From: Streptomyces chromofuscus
Lineage (GTDB): Bacteria > Actinomycetota > Actinomycetes > Streptomycetales > Streptomycetaceae
DNA: 64,000 nt
Reading direction: 5' to 3'
Assembly: GCF_015160875.1 (NCBI RefSeq)
Contig: NZ_CP063374.1
Span: forward strand, 7,071,501 to 7,135,500
Position numbers and translations under genes: made by a program. Each line of letters begins with the position of its first letter. Within the stretch, counting starts at the first letter, position 1. Shown piece after piece: positions 33,611 through 43,123 of this stretch. The notes beneath the pieces were generated by a model. It worked only from the letters and a program-made list of their open reading frames with translations, made no database searches and was not told the DNA's origin.

Positions 33611-35872
33611 ATGTCACACCTCCGCGCATCGGCCGCACGCGCAGACCGCCGCGAGGGCGGGCGGCACGGACGGCCGGTCGCCCGCCCCGTTCCCTCGCTG
33701 CCCGAGGCGCACATACGGCCCCAGCTGCTGCGTCTCGCGGTACTGCCCCCGATCGCGGTCGCCCTCAGCGCCTGCGCGGCCGTGCTGTTCACCGTCCGCT
33801 CCACCGGCGCCCGCACCGGCCTCACCCTGTGGGCCGTGCTCGGCTGCGCGGTGTGCGTGACGCTCGCCGGCATCGGGATCGCCGCGATCGCCGCCGGCCG
33901 GACCGCCCGGGCCGTGCACGAACGTGTCGGCGCGCTGCGCCGCAGCAGCGCCCGCCGCGAGGCCGATCTGCGGACGCTCGTCGAGGCGTTGCGCCGCGGC
34001 GAGACGCCACCGCAGCGCAAGGCGCGCGGCGGTCCGCCCGAGGACGCGGACGACTTCGAGCTGCTCGCCGCCGACCTTGCCCGCGCGCACGACGGCGCCG
34101 TCACCGCCGTCGTGCAGGCCGCCCAGCTCTCCAGCCAGGCCGGCAGCGAGCAGAAGCTGGAGGTTTTCGTCAACCTCGCCCGGCGCCTCCAGTCGCTGGT
34201 GCACCGCGAGATCGCGATCCTCGACGAGCTGGAGAACGAGATCGAGGACCCCGACCTGCTCAAGGGCCTCTTCCACGTCGACCACCTCGCCACCCGCATC
34301 CGCCGCCACGCCGAGAACCTCGCCGTGCTCGGCGGCGCCGTCTCCCGGCGCCAGTGGAGCAACCCGGTCTCCATGACCGAGGTGCTGCGCTCGGCCATCG
34401 CCGAGGTCGAGCAGTACTCCCGGGTGCGTCTCGTGCCGCCGATCGACGGCACCCTGCGCGGCCACGCCGTCGCCGACGTGATCCACCTGCTGGCGGAACT
34501 CGTCGAGAACGCCACGGTGTTCTCCGCGCCGCACACCCAGGTGCTGCTGCGCGCCAACCTCGTCACCTCCGGGCTCGCCGTCGAGGTCGAGGACCGCGGC
34601 CTCGGCATGCCCGTCGCCGAGCAGAACAAGATGAACGCCCTGCTCACCGACCCCGACCAGGTCAACGTCGCCCGTCTGCTCGCCGACGGCCGCATCGGCC
34701 TGTTCGTCGTCTCCCAGCTCGCCCGGCGGCACGGCATCACCGTCCGCCTGCAGACCAACATCTACGGCGGTGTCCAGGCCGTCCTCGTCGTGCCGCAGGC
34801 CCTGCTCGGCAGCCGGCCCGACGCCGACCGCCCGGTCGCGTCCCCGCAGCACCAGCCGCCCGCACCCGGCGCCGCGACGTCACCGGCTCCCGTCGGCCCC
34901 GGACCCACGTCCCTGCCGGTGCGCGACAGTCACGCCGAGCGGCCGAACCCGGCCGAGGCCGTCCCCGGCATCCGGCCCGACGACCGGCCGGTCGTCGAGG
35001 AGCACACCGCCGCGCCGCTCGCCCCGCGCGCCGGCGTCGTCCGCGGCACCATGGACAAGCCCCAACTGCCCCGGCGCCGTGCCCAGCAGCACATCGTGCC
35101 CCAGCTGCGCGGTGGGCCGGCCCCGCGCCCGGAAGCCGAGCACCCCGTCGGCCACGACCCCGGCCTGATGGCGGCGTTCCAGCGCGGCATCGGCCTCGCC
35201 GAGGCCCAGCACCAGGCCCAGCAGCAGGCACAGTCCGCCCAGCCGACGCCGACGCGGGTGGAACCCCCGCAGGCGCATGCGCAGCCCTCGCAGGCACATG
35301 CGGACTCCGGTCAGGTGAGGCCCCCGCACATGGAGCCCGTGCATGTCGCGCCCCCGCACATGGAGCCCGTGCATGTCGCGCCCCCGCACGCGGAGCACGC
35401 GCACGTCGCGCCCTCGCACATGGAGCCCCTGCATACGGACCCCCCGCATGCGGATGCCGCCTACACGGAGCGCCCGCACGCGGCCCCACCGCACGCGGCC
35501 CCACCGCACGCGGCCCCACCGCACGTGGCCCCACCGCACGCGGAGCGCCGGCACGTGGAGCCTCCGTACATGGAGCACCCGCACGTGGACCCTTCGCACA
35601 TGGAGCGCATGCACACCCCGTCGGCCTCCTCGCCGGATGCCCACCGCACAGACCCGACCCCCATGCCGACACAAGTCCCCCTGGCCGTATCGCACAGGGA
35701 CGGACCGCACAGGGAGGTACCGCAGGCGGGCGTACAGCACATGGACGGGACCCGCGGGGCTGTCCCCCTTCACCGGGACGGGACCCACGCGGACGCGCCC
35801 TCGCACAGGGAAGCCGCACCCGTGCCCCCGGACCACCCCGCCCGGCACGACGGGAGCGGACCAGCCGGATGA
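33611..35872 (+). CDS. cvnA: Conservon sensor-kinase-like protein CvnA, nitrate-sensor type
   Basis: A 753-residue membrane protein heading a conservon. Two transmembrane helices lie near residues 38-60 and 70-95. A linker region follows to about 215, with the phospho-acceptor-like HVDHLATRIRRHAENLA at about 221. The GHKL ATPase domain has the N-box ELVENATVFS near 298, EDRGLGM near 327 and GRIGLFVVSQLA near 360. The C-terminal 350 residues are low in complexity and carry a Pro-His repeat tail. Conservon kinases work with CvnB, C and D as a membrane signalling complex compared to eukaryotic GPCR/G-protein units. The start is ATG 33611 behind GAGGA. Confidence 0.9.
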   Translation: MSHLRASAARADRREGGRHGRPVARPVPSLPEAHIRPQLLRLAVLPPIAVALSACAAVLFTVRSTGARTGLTLWAVLGCAVCVTLAGIGIAAIAAGRTARAVHERVGALRRSSARREADLRTLVEALRRGETPPQRKARGGPPEDADDFELLAADLARAHDGAVTAVVQAAQLSSQAGSEQKLEVFVNLARRLQSLVHREIAILDELENEIEDPDLLKGLFHVDHLATRIRRHAENLAVLGGAVSRRQWSNPVSMTEVLRSAIAEVEQYSRVRLVPPIDGTLRGHAVADVIHLLAELVENATVFSAPHTQVLLRANLVTSGLAVEVEDRGLGMPVAEQNKMNALLTDPDQVNVARLLADGRIGLFVVSQLARRHGITVRLQTNIYGGVQAVLVVPQALLGSRPDADRPVASPQHQPPAPGAATSPAPVGPGPTSLPVRDSHAERPNPAEAVPGIRPDDRPVVEEHTAAPLAPRAGVVRGTMDKPQLPRRRAQQHIVPQLRGGPAPRPEAEHPVGHDPGLMAAFQRGIGLAEAQHQAQQQAQSAQPTPTRVEPPQAHAQPSQAHADSGQVRPPHMEPVHVAPPHMEPVHVAPPHAEHAHVAPSHMEPLHTDPPHADAAYTERPHAAPPHAAPPHAAPPHVAPPHAERRHVEPPYMEHPHVDPSHMERMHTPSASSPDAHRTDPTPMPTQVPLAVSHRDGPHREVPQAGVQHMDGTRGAVPLHRDGTHADAPSHREAAPVPPDHPARHDGSGPAG
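35321..35605 (+). repeat. Tandem 30-bp/15-bp repeats inside cvnA
   Basis: Exact copies of a 30-base unit (beginning CCCCCGCACATGGAGCCCGT) lie at 35321-35350 and 35351-35380. Degenerate copies continue to 35470. Five 15-base units (CCACCGCACGCGGCC type) follow at 35471-35545, then two more 30-base variants to 35605. All keep phase with cvnA and encode PPH-M/A-E-P/A-H blocks. The tract should be prone to length change by slippage. Confidence 0.85.
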
Positions 35873-35970
35873 CCACCGCAGCTGCCGCCGCCGCCACCCC
35901 CACCGCAATGACCGCCGGCGCACCCACGGGCGCGCCCGCGAACCCACGTACCCCAAGGAGTCGATCCACC

Positions 35971-36405
35971 ATGGCGACCGATGCCCCCACCGGCCATGTT
36001 TCCGATCTCGACTGGCTGATGAGCGGTCTCGTCCAGCGCGTACCGCACACCACCAGCGCGGTGCTCCTCTCGTGCGACGGGCTCGTGAAATCGGTCCACG
36101 GCCTCGACCCCGACAGCGCCGACCACATGGCCGCCCTGGCCTCCGGTCTGTACTCCCTCGGCCGCAGCGCCGGAGTCCGCTTCGGCGACGGCGGTGAGGT
36201 CCGGCAGGTCGTCGTCGAACTCGACTCGACCCTGCTGTTCGTCACCACCGCCGGCTCCGGCACGTGCCTCGCCGTGCTGGCCGGCCGCGAGGCCGACGCC
36301 GCGGTGCTCGGCTACGAGATGGCCATGCTGGTCAAGAGCGTCCGCCCCTACCTGGTCACCGCTCCCCGGCAGCAGTCCGTCGAACCCACGGCGATGAGGC
36401 CTTGA
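35971..36405 (+). CDS. cvnB: Conservon protein CvnB, Roadblock/LC7 domain
   Basis: A 144-residue Roadblock/LC7 protein. It has the typical start ATDAPTGHVSDLDWLMSGL, then VLLSCDGLVKSVHGL and LASGLYSLGRSAG. In other systems this fold acts as a GTPase-activating or scaffolding partner; here the partner should be CvnD. The start ATG 35971 is nine bases after AAGGAG. An in-frame ATG at 35869, overlapping the cvnA stop (ATGA), would add 34 Ala/Thr/Pro-rich residues not typical of the family. Confidence 0.92.
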   Translation: MATDAPTGHVSDLDWLMSGLVQRVPHTTSAVLLSCDGLVKSVHGLDPDSADHMAALASGLYSLGRSAGVRFGDGGEVRQVVVELDSTLLFVTTAGSGTCLAVLAGREADAAVLGYEMAMLVKSVRPYLVTAPRQQSVEPTAMRP

Positions 36406-36407
36406 GC

Positions 36408-36779
36408 GTGACGGCGGCCGGCGACGGGCCCTGGCTCGACGACGCGGCCGGACGGCTGGTGCGCCCGTTCACCGTCAGCAACGGTCGCACCCGCCCCACC
36501 GTCGCGCTCGACCTCATCTCCCAGGTGATGGTCACCGGGGCCACCCCCCTCGGCTACCTCGGCCCCGAGCACGCCCAGGCACTGGACCTGTGCCGGGCGC
36601 CCGTCTCGGTCGCCGAGGTCGCCGCCCACCTCAAGCTGCCGGCGGCGGTCACCAAGGTGCTGCTGGCGGACCTCGTCGACTGCGGGGCGCTCACCACCAA
36701 ACCCCCGGAGTTCCACCACAATCCGACGGACCGGGCCCTTCTGGAGGCAGTGCTCGATGGACTACGACGACAGCTCTGA
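36408..36779 (+). CDS. cvnC: Conservon protein CvnC, DUF742
   Basis: A 123-residue DUF742 protein. It shows RLVRPFTVSNGRTRP and LDLISQVM near the N-terminus, a winged-helix-like body (VSVAEVAAHLKLPAAVTKVL) and the family end DRALLEAVLDGLRRQL. Always between CvnB and CvnD in conservons, it has no settled biochemical role. The start is GTG 36408; TTG 36402 overlapping the cvnB stop is an alternative. It overlaps cvnD by 23 bp. Confidence 0.9.
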   Translation: MTAAGDGPWLDDAAGRLVRPFTVSNGRTRPTVALDLISQVMVTGATPLGYLGPEHAQALDLCRAPVSVAEVAAHLKLPAAVTKVLLADLVDCGALTTKPPEFHHNPTDRALLEAVLDGLRRQL

Positions 36780-37395
36780 TCACGGCTACGACGGCGACCA
36801 CGACGACGGCGCCGACCCGTTCCCCACCGCGCTCAAGATCCTGGTCGCGGGCGGGTTCGGGGTCGGCAAGACGACCTTCGTCGGCGCCGTCAGCGAGATC
36901 GCGCCGCTCAGCACGGAGGAGCTGCTCACCACGGTCAGCGCCGCCACCGACGACCTCGAAGGGATCGAGAACAAGGTCGAGACGACGGTGGCCATGGACT
37001 TCGGCCGCATCACCCTCGACCAGGACCACGTCCTGTACCTCTTCGGCACACCCGGACAGGAGCGGTTCTGGTTCATGTGGGACGAGCTCTGCGAGGGAGC
37101 CCTCGGCGCGGTGATCCTCGCCGACACCCGCCGCCTGGAGGACTGCTTCGCGGCCGTCGACTTCTTCGAGGAGCGCGGACTCGGATTCATCGTCGCCGTC
37201 AACGAGTTCGACGGCGCACACCGCTACCACCCGGACGAGGTGCGCGCCGCCATCGACCTCGACCCCCAGATCCCCGTCGTGCGCTGCGACGCCCGGATCT
37301 CCGCCTCCGGCGTGCAGACCCTGCTCACCCTCGTCCGCCATCTCATCGCCCACGCACCCGTCACTCCCGCGCCCAGCCACGGCGCCCACATGTGA
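36757..37395 (+). CDS. cvnD: Conservon GTP-binding protein CvnD
   Basis: A 212-residue small GTPase of the MglA/Rag-like ATP/GTP-binding group. The P-loop is GGFGVGKTTF at about residues 32-41. FGTPGQERFWFMWDEL is the switch II/G3 region, and VAVNEFDG is the G4 variant (N-E-F-D in place of N-K-x-D). An acidic N-terminal extension (DDSSDHGYDGDHDDG) precedes the domain. It is the expected membrane switch of the conservon. ATG 36757 lies inside the end of cvnC. Confidence 0.93.
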   Translation: MDYDDSSDHGYDGDHDDGADPFPTALKILVAGGFGVGKTTFVGAVSEIAPLSTEELLTTVSAATDDLEGIENKVETTVAMDFGRITLDQDHVLYLFGTPGQERFWFMWDELCEGALGAVILADTRRLEDCFAAVDFFEERGLGFIVAVNEFDGAHRYHPDEVRAAIDLDPQIPVVRCDARISASGVQTLLTLVRHLIAHAPVTPAPSHGAHM

Positions 37396-37456
37396 CACCC
37401 GCACACACCGCACCGGAGCCGCATATGACGTACGCCCACAGCGACGGGACCCGGCC

Positions 37457-38032
37457 ATGAGGTACGACCCGCCGCGCCCGGCCGGTCGGCTGCTGCTCAC
37501 CCCCGAGGACAAGCAGGCGCCCGAGAGGACGCGGCGACTGCGCCTCCTGGGCCTGGGGGAGCGCCCTGAGCCCGCCCTCGACGCTTTCGCGAGCCGGCTG
37601 GCGTCGCTGACCGGTGCGCCGTACGCCATGGTCAACTTCCTCGGCGAGCACGGCCAGTTCTTCGCGGGCCTGCACGCGCCCGTCGTCGGACTCGTCGCGA
37701 GGGAGGACGGGACGCGGCCGGTGATGGGCCGCTTTCTGCCCCGCGACCACGGGTTCTGCCCCCATGTGGTGGTCCGGCACAAGGCGTTGGTGCTGGAGGA
37801 CGTGCGCGACTATCCGCGGTTCGCTGGCAACCCGGTCGTCGACGAGTACGGCATCCACTCCTACCTCGGCGCGCCGCTGATCGACACCACGGGCATGGTG
37901 CTCGGCACCGTCTGCGTCGCCGACGTCTCACCCCGGGCCTGGGGACGGTCCGGCCTGGAGAGCATCAAGGCGACGGCCGCGGATCTCGTCGTACGGCTCG
38001 AGGCGCCCGAGACCGGCGGGCTCCCGCTCTGA
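37457..38032 (+). CDS. GAF-domain protein downstream of the conservon
   Basis: A 191-residue protein with one GAF domain over about residues 40-185: ASLTGAPYAMVNFLGEHGQF, GFCPHVVVRHKALVLEDV and YLGAPLIDTTGMVLGTVCVAD. GAF domains bind cyclic nucleotides, haem or other small ligands, or mediate dimerisation. It starts with ATG 37457, 61 bp after cvnD. It probably belongs to the conservon transcription unit, where a fifth variable protein is common. The ligand is unknown. Confidence 0.9.
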   Translation: MRYDPPRPAGRLLLTPEDKQAPERTRRLRLLGLGERPEPALDAFASRLASLTGAPYAMVNFLGEHGQFFAGLHAPVVGLVAREDGTRPVMGRFLPRDHGFCPHVVVRHKALVLEDVRDYPRFAGNPVVDEYGIHSYLGAPLIDTTGMVLGTVCVADVSPRAWGRSGLESIKATAADLVVRLEAPETGGLPL

Positions 38033-38242
38033 GAGGTCCGTGCGGTCGTGCGTTCCGAGCAGCCCGCGCAGGGCGGAGCCCGGGTCGGCGGGCGTGAAGG
38101 AAAGCTGCGGCGGCGGTTAAGAAAGTCTCGATGGACCAGCACGGCGGGGTACGGCAGATTGCTGTCCGATTCCACTGCTCTCCCCGTCCGGGGGCTCCTT
38201 CGGCATGCCCGCGGCAGGGATCTCACCGTCAGGAGCCGTAGC

Positions 38243-39271
38243 GTGAAGGCGCTGGTCAAGGAGAAGGCGGAGCCGGGACTGAGGCTCATGGACGTCCCCG
38301 ACCCCGAGGTCGGACCCGGCGACGTACTGATCAAGGTGCTGCGCACCGGCATCTGCGGCACCGACCTGCACATCCACGCCTGGGACGGCTGGGCGCAGCA
38401 GGCGATCCGCACCCCGCTCGTGCTCGGGCACGAGTTCGTCGGCGAGGTCGTGACGACCGGCCGTGACGTCACCGACATCGCCGTCGGCGACCGGGTCAGC
38501 GGGGAGGGCCACCTCGTGTGCGGCAAGTGCCGCAACTGCCTGGCCGGCCGCCGCCACCTGTGCCGGGCCACGGTCGGCCTCGGCGTCGGCCGCGACGGGG
38601 CCTTCGCCGAGTACGTCGCGCTGCCCGCGAGCAACGTCTGGGTGCACCGCGTCCCCGTGGACCTCGACGTCGCCGCGATCTTCGACCCGTTCGGCAACGC
38701 CGTGCACACCGCGCTGTCGTTCCCGCTGGTCGGCGAGGACGTGCTGATCACCGGCGCCGGCCCGATCGGGCTGATGGCCGCCGCCGTCGCCCGGCACGCG
38801 GGCGCCCGCAACGTCGTCATCACGGACGTCAGCGAGGAGCGGCTCGACCTCGCCCGAAAGATCGGCGTCAGCCTCGCGCTCGACGTGCGCGACGCGCGGA
38901 TCGCGGACGGGCAGCGGGCGCTCGGCCTGCGGGAGGGCTTCGACGTGGGCCTGGAGATGTCCGGCCGCGCGGAGGCCCTCCAGGACATGATCGCGAACAT
39001 GACGCACGGCGGACGGATCGCGATGCTCGGCCTGCCGGCGCAGGAGTTCCCGGTCGACTGGGCCCGGATCGTCACCTCGATGATCACCATCAAGGGCATC
39101 TACGGCCGCGAGATGTTCGAGACCTGGTACGCCATGTCGGTCCTGCTGGAAGCCGGCCTCGACCTCGCCCCCGTGATCACCGGCCGCTACGGCTACCGCG
39201 ACTTCGAGGCGGCGTTCGCGGACGCCGCGAGCGGCAAGGGCGGCAAGGTCATCCTCGACTGGGCCGCGTAA
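38243..39271 (+). CDS. tdh: L-Threonine 3-dehydrogenase
   Basis: A 342-residue zinc medium-chain dehydrogenase, exactly the usual Tdh length, oxidising threonine to 2-amino-3-ketobutyrate. It has the catalytic zinc site GICGTDLHIHAWD and GHEFVGEV, the structural zinc cysteines CGKCRNCLAGRRHLC, and the NAD fold GAGPIGLMAAAVARHAG. The start is GTG 38243, seven bases after AGGAG. kbl follows after 40 bp and uses the product, so the pair forms the tdh-kbl threonine-to-glycine pathway. The 210-bp upstream gap must hold its promoter; no operator is obvious. Confidence 0.96.
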   Translation: MKALVKEKAEPGLRLMDVPDPEVGPGDVLIKVLRTGICGTDLHIHAWDGWAQQAIRTPLVLGHEFVGEVVTTGRDVTDIAVGDRVSGEGHLVCGKCRNCLAGRRHLCRATVGLGVGRDGAFAEYVALPASNVWVHRVPVDLDVAAIFDPFGNAVHTALSFPLVGEDVLITGAGPIGLMAAAVARHAGARNVVITDVSEERLDLARKIGVSLALDVRDARIADGQRALGLREGFDVGLEMSGRAEALQDMIANMTHGGRIAMLGLPAQEFPVDWARIVTSMITIKGIYGREMFETWYAMSVLLEAGLDLAPVITGRYGYRDFEAAFADAASGKGGKVILDWAA

Positions 39272-39311
39272 GTCACCCGCGACATTCACCCGCATTCTCC
39301 AGGAGCTTCCC

Positions 39312-40505
<1,194 letters not shown>

Positions 40506-40523
40506 CCTGAGACAATCGGGTGC

Positions 40524-41426
40524 ATGATCGAGGCGCGGCGGCTCCACATCCTCCGTGCGGTGGCCGACCACCGCACGGTGACGGCGGCTGCCGCCGCGCT
40601 GTACCTCACGCCCTCCGCGGTCTCCCAGCAGCTGACCGCCCTGGAGCAGGAGACGGGGCACCGGCTGGTGGAGCGCGGCGCCAAGGGCGTCCGGCTCACC
40701 CCGGCCGGCGAGATCCTGCTCGGCCACACCAACGCGGTCCTCGCCCAGCTGGAGCGGGCGGAGGCGGAGCTCGCCGCGTACGGCTCGGGCGCCGCCGGCA
40801 CGGTCACCGTCGCGTCCTTCGCGACCGGCATCGCCCAGGTCGTCGCGCCGGCCGTGGCCCGTCTCGCGCACAGCGCGCCCGGCATACGCATCCGCGTCCG
40901 GGACGCCGAGGGCGACGCCAGCCTGCCCATGGTGCTGGACCGGCAGGTCGACGTCGCGGTCGCCGTCGAGTACCGCGGGGCTCCGCCCGCCGACGATCCG
41001 CGGCTGGCGCACGTCCCGCTGTACGCCGAGCCGTTCGACGCGGTCGTGCCGGTCAGTCACCGGTTGGCCGACGTGAGCGAGGTGCCGCTGGCGGAGCTGG
41101 CCAAGGACCCGTGGATCGGCCCCTACCCCGGCAACCCCTGCCATGACGTGGTGGTGCTGGCCTGCGAGAGCGCCGGGTTCCAGCCCCGCATGGAGCACTC
41201 CTCGGACGACTTCCGCGCGGTCGTGGCGCTGGCCGGTGCCGACGTGGGAGTCGCCCTCGTGCCCCGCTCCGCGCTGCGCGGGACCGACCTCACCGGTGTC
41301 GTGGTCCGGCCGGTGGACGGAGTTGCGCCGACGCGCCGGGTGTTCGCCGCCGTGCGCCGGGGCGCGGAGGGGCATCCGCTGATCCGGCCGGTGCTCCAGG
41401 CGCTGGAGCAGGCGGCACGGGCGTGA
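40524..41426 (+). CDS. LysR-family transcriptional regulator
   Basis: A 300-residue LysR regulator. The N-terminal winged helix (RAVADHRTVTAAAAALYLTP, then SAVSQQLTALEQETGHRLVE) is followed by the periplasmic-binding-protein-like effector domain from about residue 90 (GTVTVASFATGIAQVVAPA). The start ATG 40524 lies 18 bp after kbl. It may be read through from tdh-kbl, or act on them, but no T-n11-A operator was found in front of tdh. The effector is unknown. Confidence 0.93.
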   Translation: MIEARRLHILRAVADHRTVTAAAAALYLTPSAVSQQLTALEQETGHRLVERGAKGVRLTPAGEILLGHTNAVLAQLERAEAELAAYGSGAAGTVTVASFATGIAQVVAPAVARLAHSAPGIRIRVRDAEGDASLPMVLDRQVDVAVAVEYRGAPPADDPRLAHVPLYAEPFDAVVPVSHRLADVSEVPLAELAKDPWIGPYPGNPCHDVVVLACESAGFQPRMEHSSDDFRAVVALAGADVGVALVPRSALRGTDLTGVVVRPVDGVAPTRRVFAAVRRGAEGHPLIRPVLQALEQAARA

Positions 41427-41450
41427 GCCTTCCGTCACCACGCTGTCTCA

Positions 41451-41472
41451 TATCCGGGATAGCCTCCCGGAT
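41451..41472. promoter_or_regulatory. Overlapping palindromes at the start of the second XRE-cupin gene
   Basis: A perfect 8-bp inverted repeat, ATCCGGGA-tagcc-TCCCGGAT, spans 41452-41472. It overlaps a second, shorter palindrome, TATCC-G-GGATA, at 41451-41461. The inverted repeat ends at the base directly before the GTG start of the regulator, so a bound protein would cover the translation start region and the likely promoter. Autoregulation by the regulator is the simplest reading. Confidence 0.6.
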
Positions 41473-42054
41473 GTGAAACACGAGGAACTCGACGCCCTGG
41501 AGGGCGTCGACGCCCGGCTCGGTGCGCGGCTCGCCGAACTGCGCGCCGAACACGGCTGGTCGCTGGGCGAGTTGGCGGAGCGCAGCGGGGTGAGCCGGTC
41601 GACGCTGTCCCGCGCGGAGCGGGCGGAGATCAGTCCCACGGCATCCACGCTGAACCGCCTGTGCGCCGTCTTCGGGCGCACCATGTCCCAGCTGCTCAGC
41701 GAGGTCGAGGGGGAGTCCCCGCTGCTGGTGCGGCCGGCTGAGCAGCCGGTGTGGCAGGACCGGGCCTCCGGACTCGTCCGGCGGTCCGTGTCGCCGCCGC
41801 ACACCGGGCTGCGCGGCGAACTCGTCGAGGCGCGGCTCGCGGTGGGCGCGGACATCGCCTACGACCGGCCGCCCGTGCCCGGTCTGGAGCAGCACGTGTG
41901 GGTACTGGACGGCGCCCTCGCGGTGACCGTGCGGGGCGTCGAGCACCGCCTGGACGCCGGGGACTGTCTGCGGATGCGGGTGTGGGGGGCGACGCTGTTC
42001 CGGTGCGCGGGGGACGAGGAGGCTCGGTACCTGCTGGCGGTGGTGCTGCCGTGA
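41473..42054 (+). CDS. XRE-family regulator with cupin domain
   Basis: A 193-residue regulator. The helix-turn-helix covers about residues 20-75 (WSLGELAERSGVSRSTLSRA, then AEISPTASTLNRLCAVFGRT). The C-terminal cupin has VPGLEQHVWVLDGALAVTV and LDAGDCLRMRVWG. The start GTG 41473 has no ribosome site in front, only a palindrome, so the message may be leaderless. It is coupled to the GNAT gene by a GTGA overlap, which suggests the regulator senses a substrate of that enzyme. Confidence 0.91.
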   Translation: MKHEELDALEGVDARLGARLAELRAEHGWSLGELAERSGVSRSTLSRAERAEISPTASTLNRLCAVFGRTMSQLLSEVEGESPLLVRPAEQPVWQDRASGLVRRSVSPPHTGLRGELVEARLAVGADIAYDRPPVPGLEQHVWVLDGALAVTVRGVEHRLDAGDCLRMRVWGATLFRCAGDEEARYLLAVVLP

Positions 42055-42584
42055 TCACCGAACCGCTGGACGAGGCCCGACTGCTCGATCGTGCCGAGGA
42101 GTTGGCGGCGCTGCTGGTCGACTCGGTCGAGGGCGGCGCGTCGGTGGGCTTCCTCGCGCCGCTCGACGCCGCGCAGGCGCTGGCCTGGTGGCGTGGACGG
42201 GCCGCCGCGATGGCCACGGGCGAGCTCGCCGTCTGGGCGGCGTACGAGGGGACGCGGGTGGTCGGTACCGTGAGCCTGGTCTTCCCGGACAAGCCCAACA
42301 GCCGGCACCGGGCGGAACTGGTGAAGCTGATGGTGCACCGCGAGGCACGCGGGCGCGGTCTGGGGCGGCGCCTGTTGGACACCGCCGAGCGGGCGGCCGT
42401 CGCGGCCGGTGTCACGCTGCTCCACCTGGACACCGAGACCGACAGCCCCGCCGAGCACCTCTACCGGGCTGCGGGCTGGACCCGGCTCGGCGAGATCCCC
42501 GACTACGCGGCGAGCCCGGCGGGCGTGCTGCGGCCGACCACCATCTACTACAAGCAGGTCGGAGCGGGCGCTCGCGCCGCGTGA
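42051..42584 (+). CDS. GNAT-family N-acetyltransferase
   Basis: A 177-residue acetyltransferase. Motif A, with the acetyl-CoA loop, is VKLMVHREARGRGLGRRLLD at about residues 90-109; motif B is HLYRAAGWTRLGEIPDY. GTVSLVFPDKPNSRHRAEL precedes it. It most likely acetylates an amine substrate; the coupling to an XRE-cupin regulator suggests a detoxification or amino-compound role. It starts with GTG 42051, overlapping the regulator stop. Confidence 0.92.
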   Translation: MITEPLDEARLLDRAEELAALLVDSVEGGASVGFLAPLDAAQALAWWRGRAAAMATGELAVWAAYEGTRVVGTVSLVFPDKPNSRHRAELVKLMVHREARGRGLGRRLLDTAERAAVAAGVTLLHLDTETDSPAEHLYRAAGWTRLGEIPDYAASPAGVLRPTTIYYKQVGAGARAA

Positions 42585-42614
42585 CTGTCAGTGGGAGGCG
42601 CTACCTTGCGTCTC

Positions 42615-42974
42615 ATGCCGGACGCCGAAGACGTACGCCGTATCGCCCTGTCCCTGCCGGACACGACCGAGAAGATCGCCTGGAGCATGCCCACGTTCCG
42701 GGTCGCGGGCAAGATGTTCGCCACGCTGCCGGAGGACGAGACCTCCCTCGCCGTGCGCTGCCCCAAGGAGGAGCGCGACGAACTGGTCATGGCCGAGCCG
42801 GAGAAGTTCTGGATCGCCGACCACGAGGCGCAGTTCGCCTGGGTGCGGGCACGGCTGGCCGCGCTGGAGGACGAGGAGGAGCTGCGGGACATCCTCGCCG
42901 ACTCCTGGCGGCAGGCGGCGCCGACCCGGCTCCTGGAGGCGTACCCGGAGTTGGGGCTGCCGGCCGGGGAGTGA
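42615..42974 (+). CDS. MmcQ/YjbR family protein
   Basis: A 119-residue protein of the MmcQ/YjbR family (CyaY-like fold, sometimes called DNA-binding). It has DVRRIALSLPDTTEKIAWSM, FRVAGKMFATL and WVRARLAALEDEEELRDILA, with RLLEAYPELGLPAGE at the end. Members bind DNA or small ligands, with no agreed role. ATG 42615 is chosen; a TTG at 42606 lies seven bases after GGGAGG and would add three residues. Confidence 0.88.
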   Translation: MPDAEDVRRIALSLPDTTEKIAWSMPTFRVAGKMFATLPEDETSLAVRCPKEERDELVMAEPEKFWIADHEAQFAWVRARLAALEDEEELRDILADSWRQAAPTRLLEAYPELGLPAGE

Positions 42975-43123
42975 GACGTGCGGCCCCCGCTTTCAGGGGG
43001 ATGAAATTCCCCCGGCGTTGTCAGTGGGAGGTGGCATGATCCGCAGGGGTGAGGGGGGTGGGGCCCCGGTCGCTGAGGCGGCCGGGGGCTCTCGTGGAGC
43101 CGTGGGGAGGGGAGCGCGAGCGG

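Noticed and set aside
35321..35605. Short tandem repeats considered as a CRISPR array.
   Set aside because: Units are contiguous with no unique spacers, in phase with a protein frame, and there are no cas genes.
33361..36405. A 1014-codon plus-strand frame across the conservon, with repeats such as ARGPTARGPT.
   Set aside because: It is the shadow of cvnA in another frame, made open by high GC. The cvnA frame has all kinase motifs; this one only enters the real cvnB frame at its end.
42586..43031. The 13-base string TGTCAGTGGGAGG occurs at 42586 and again at 43019.
   Set aside because: It contains a ribosome-site-like GGGAGG and only two copies are present; not enough to call a repeat element.
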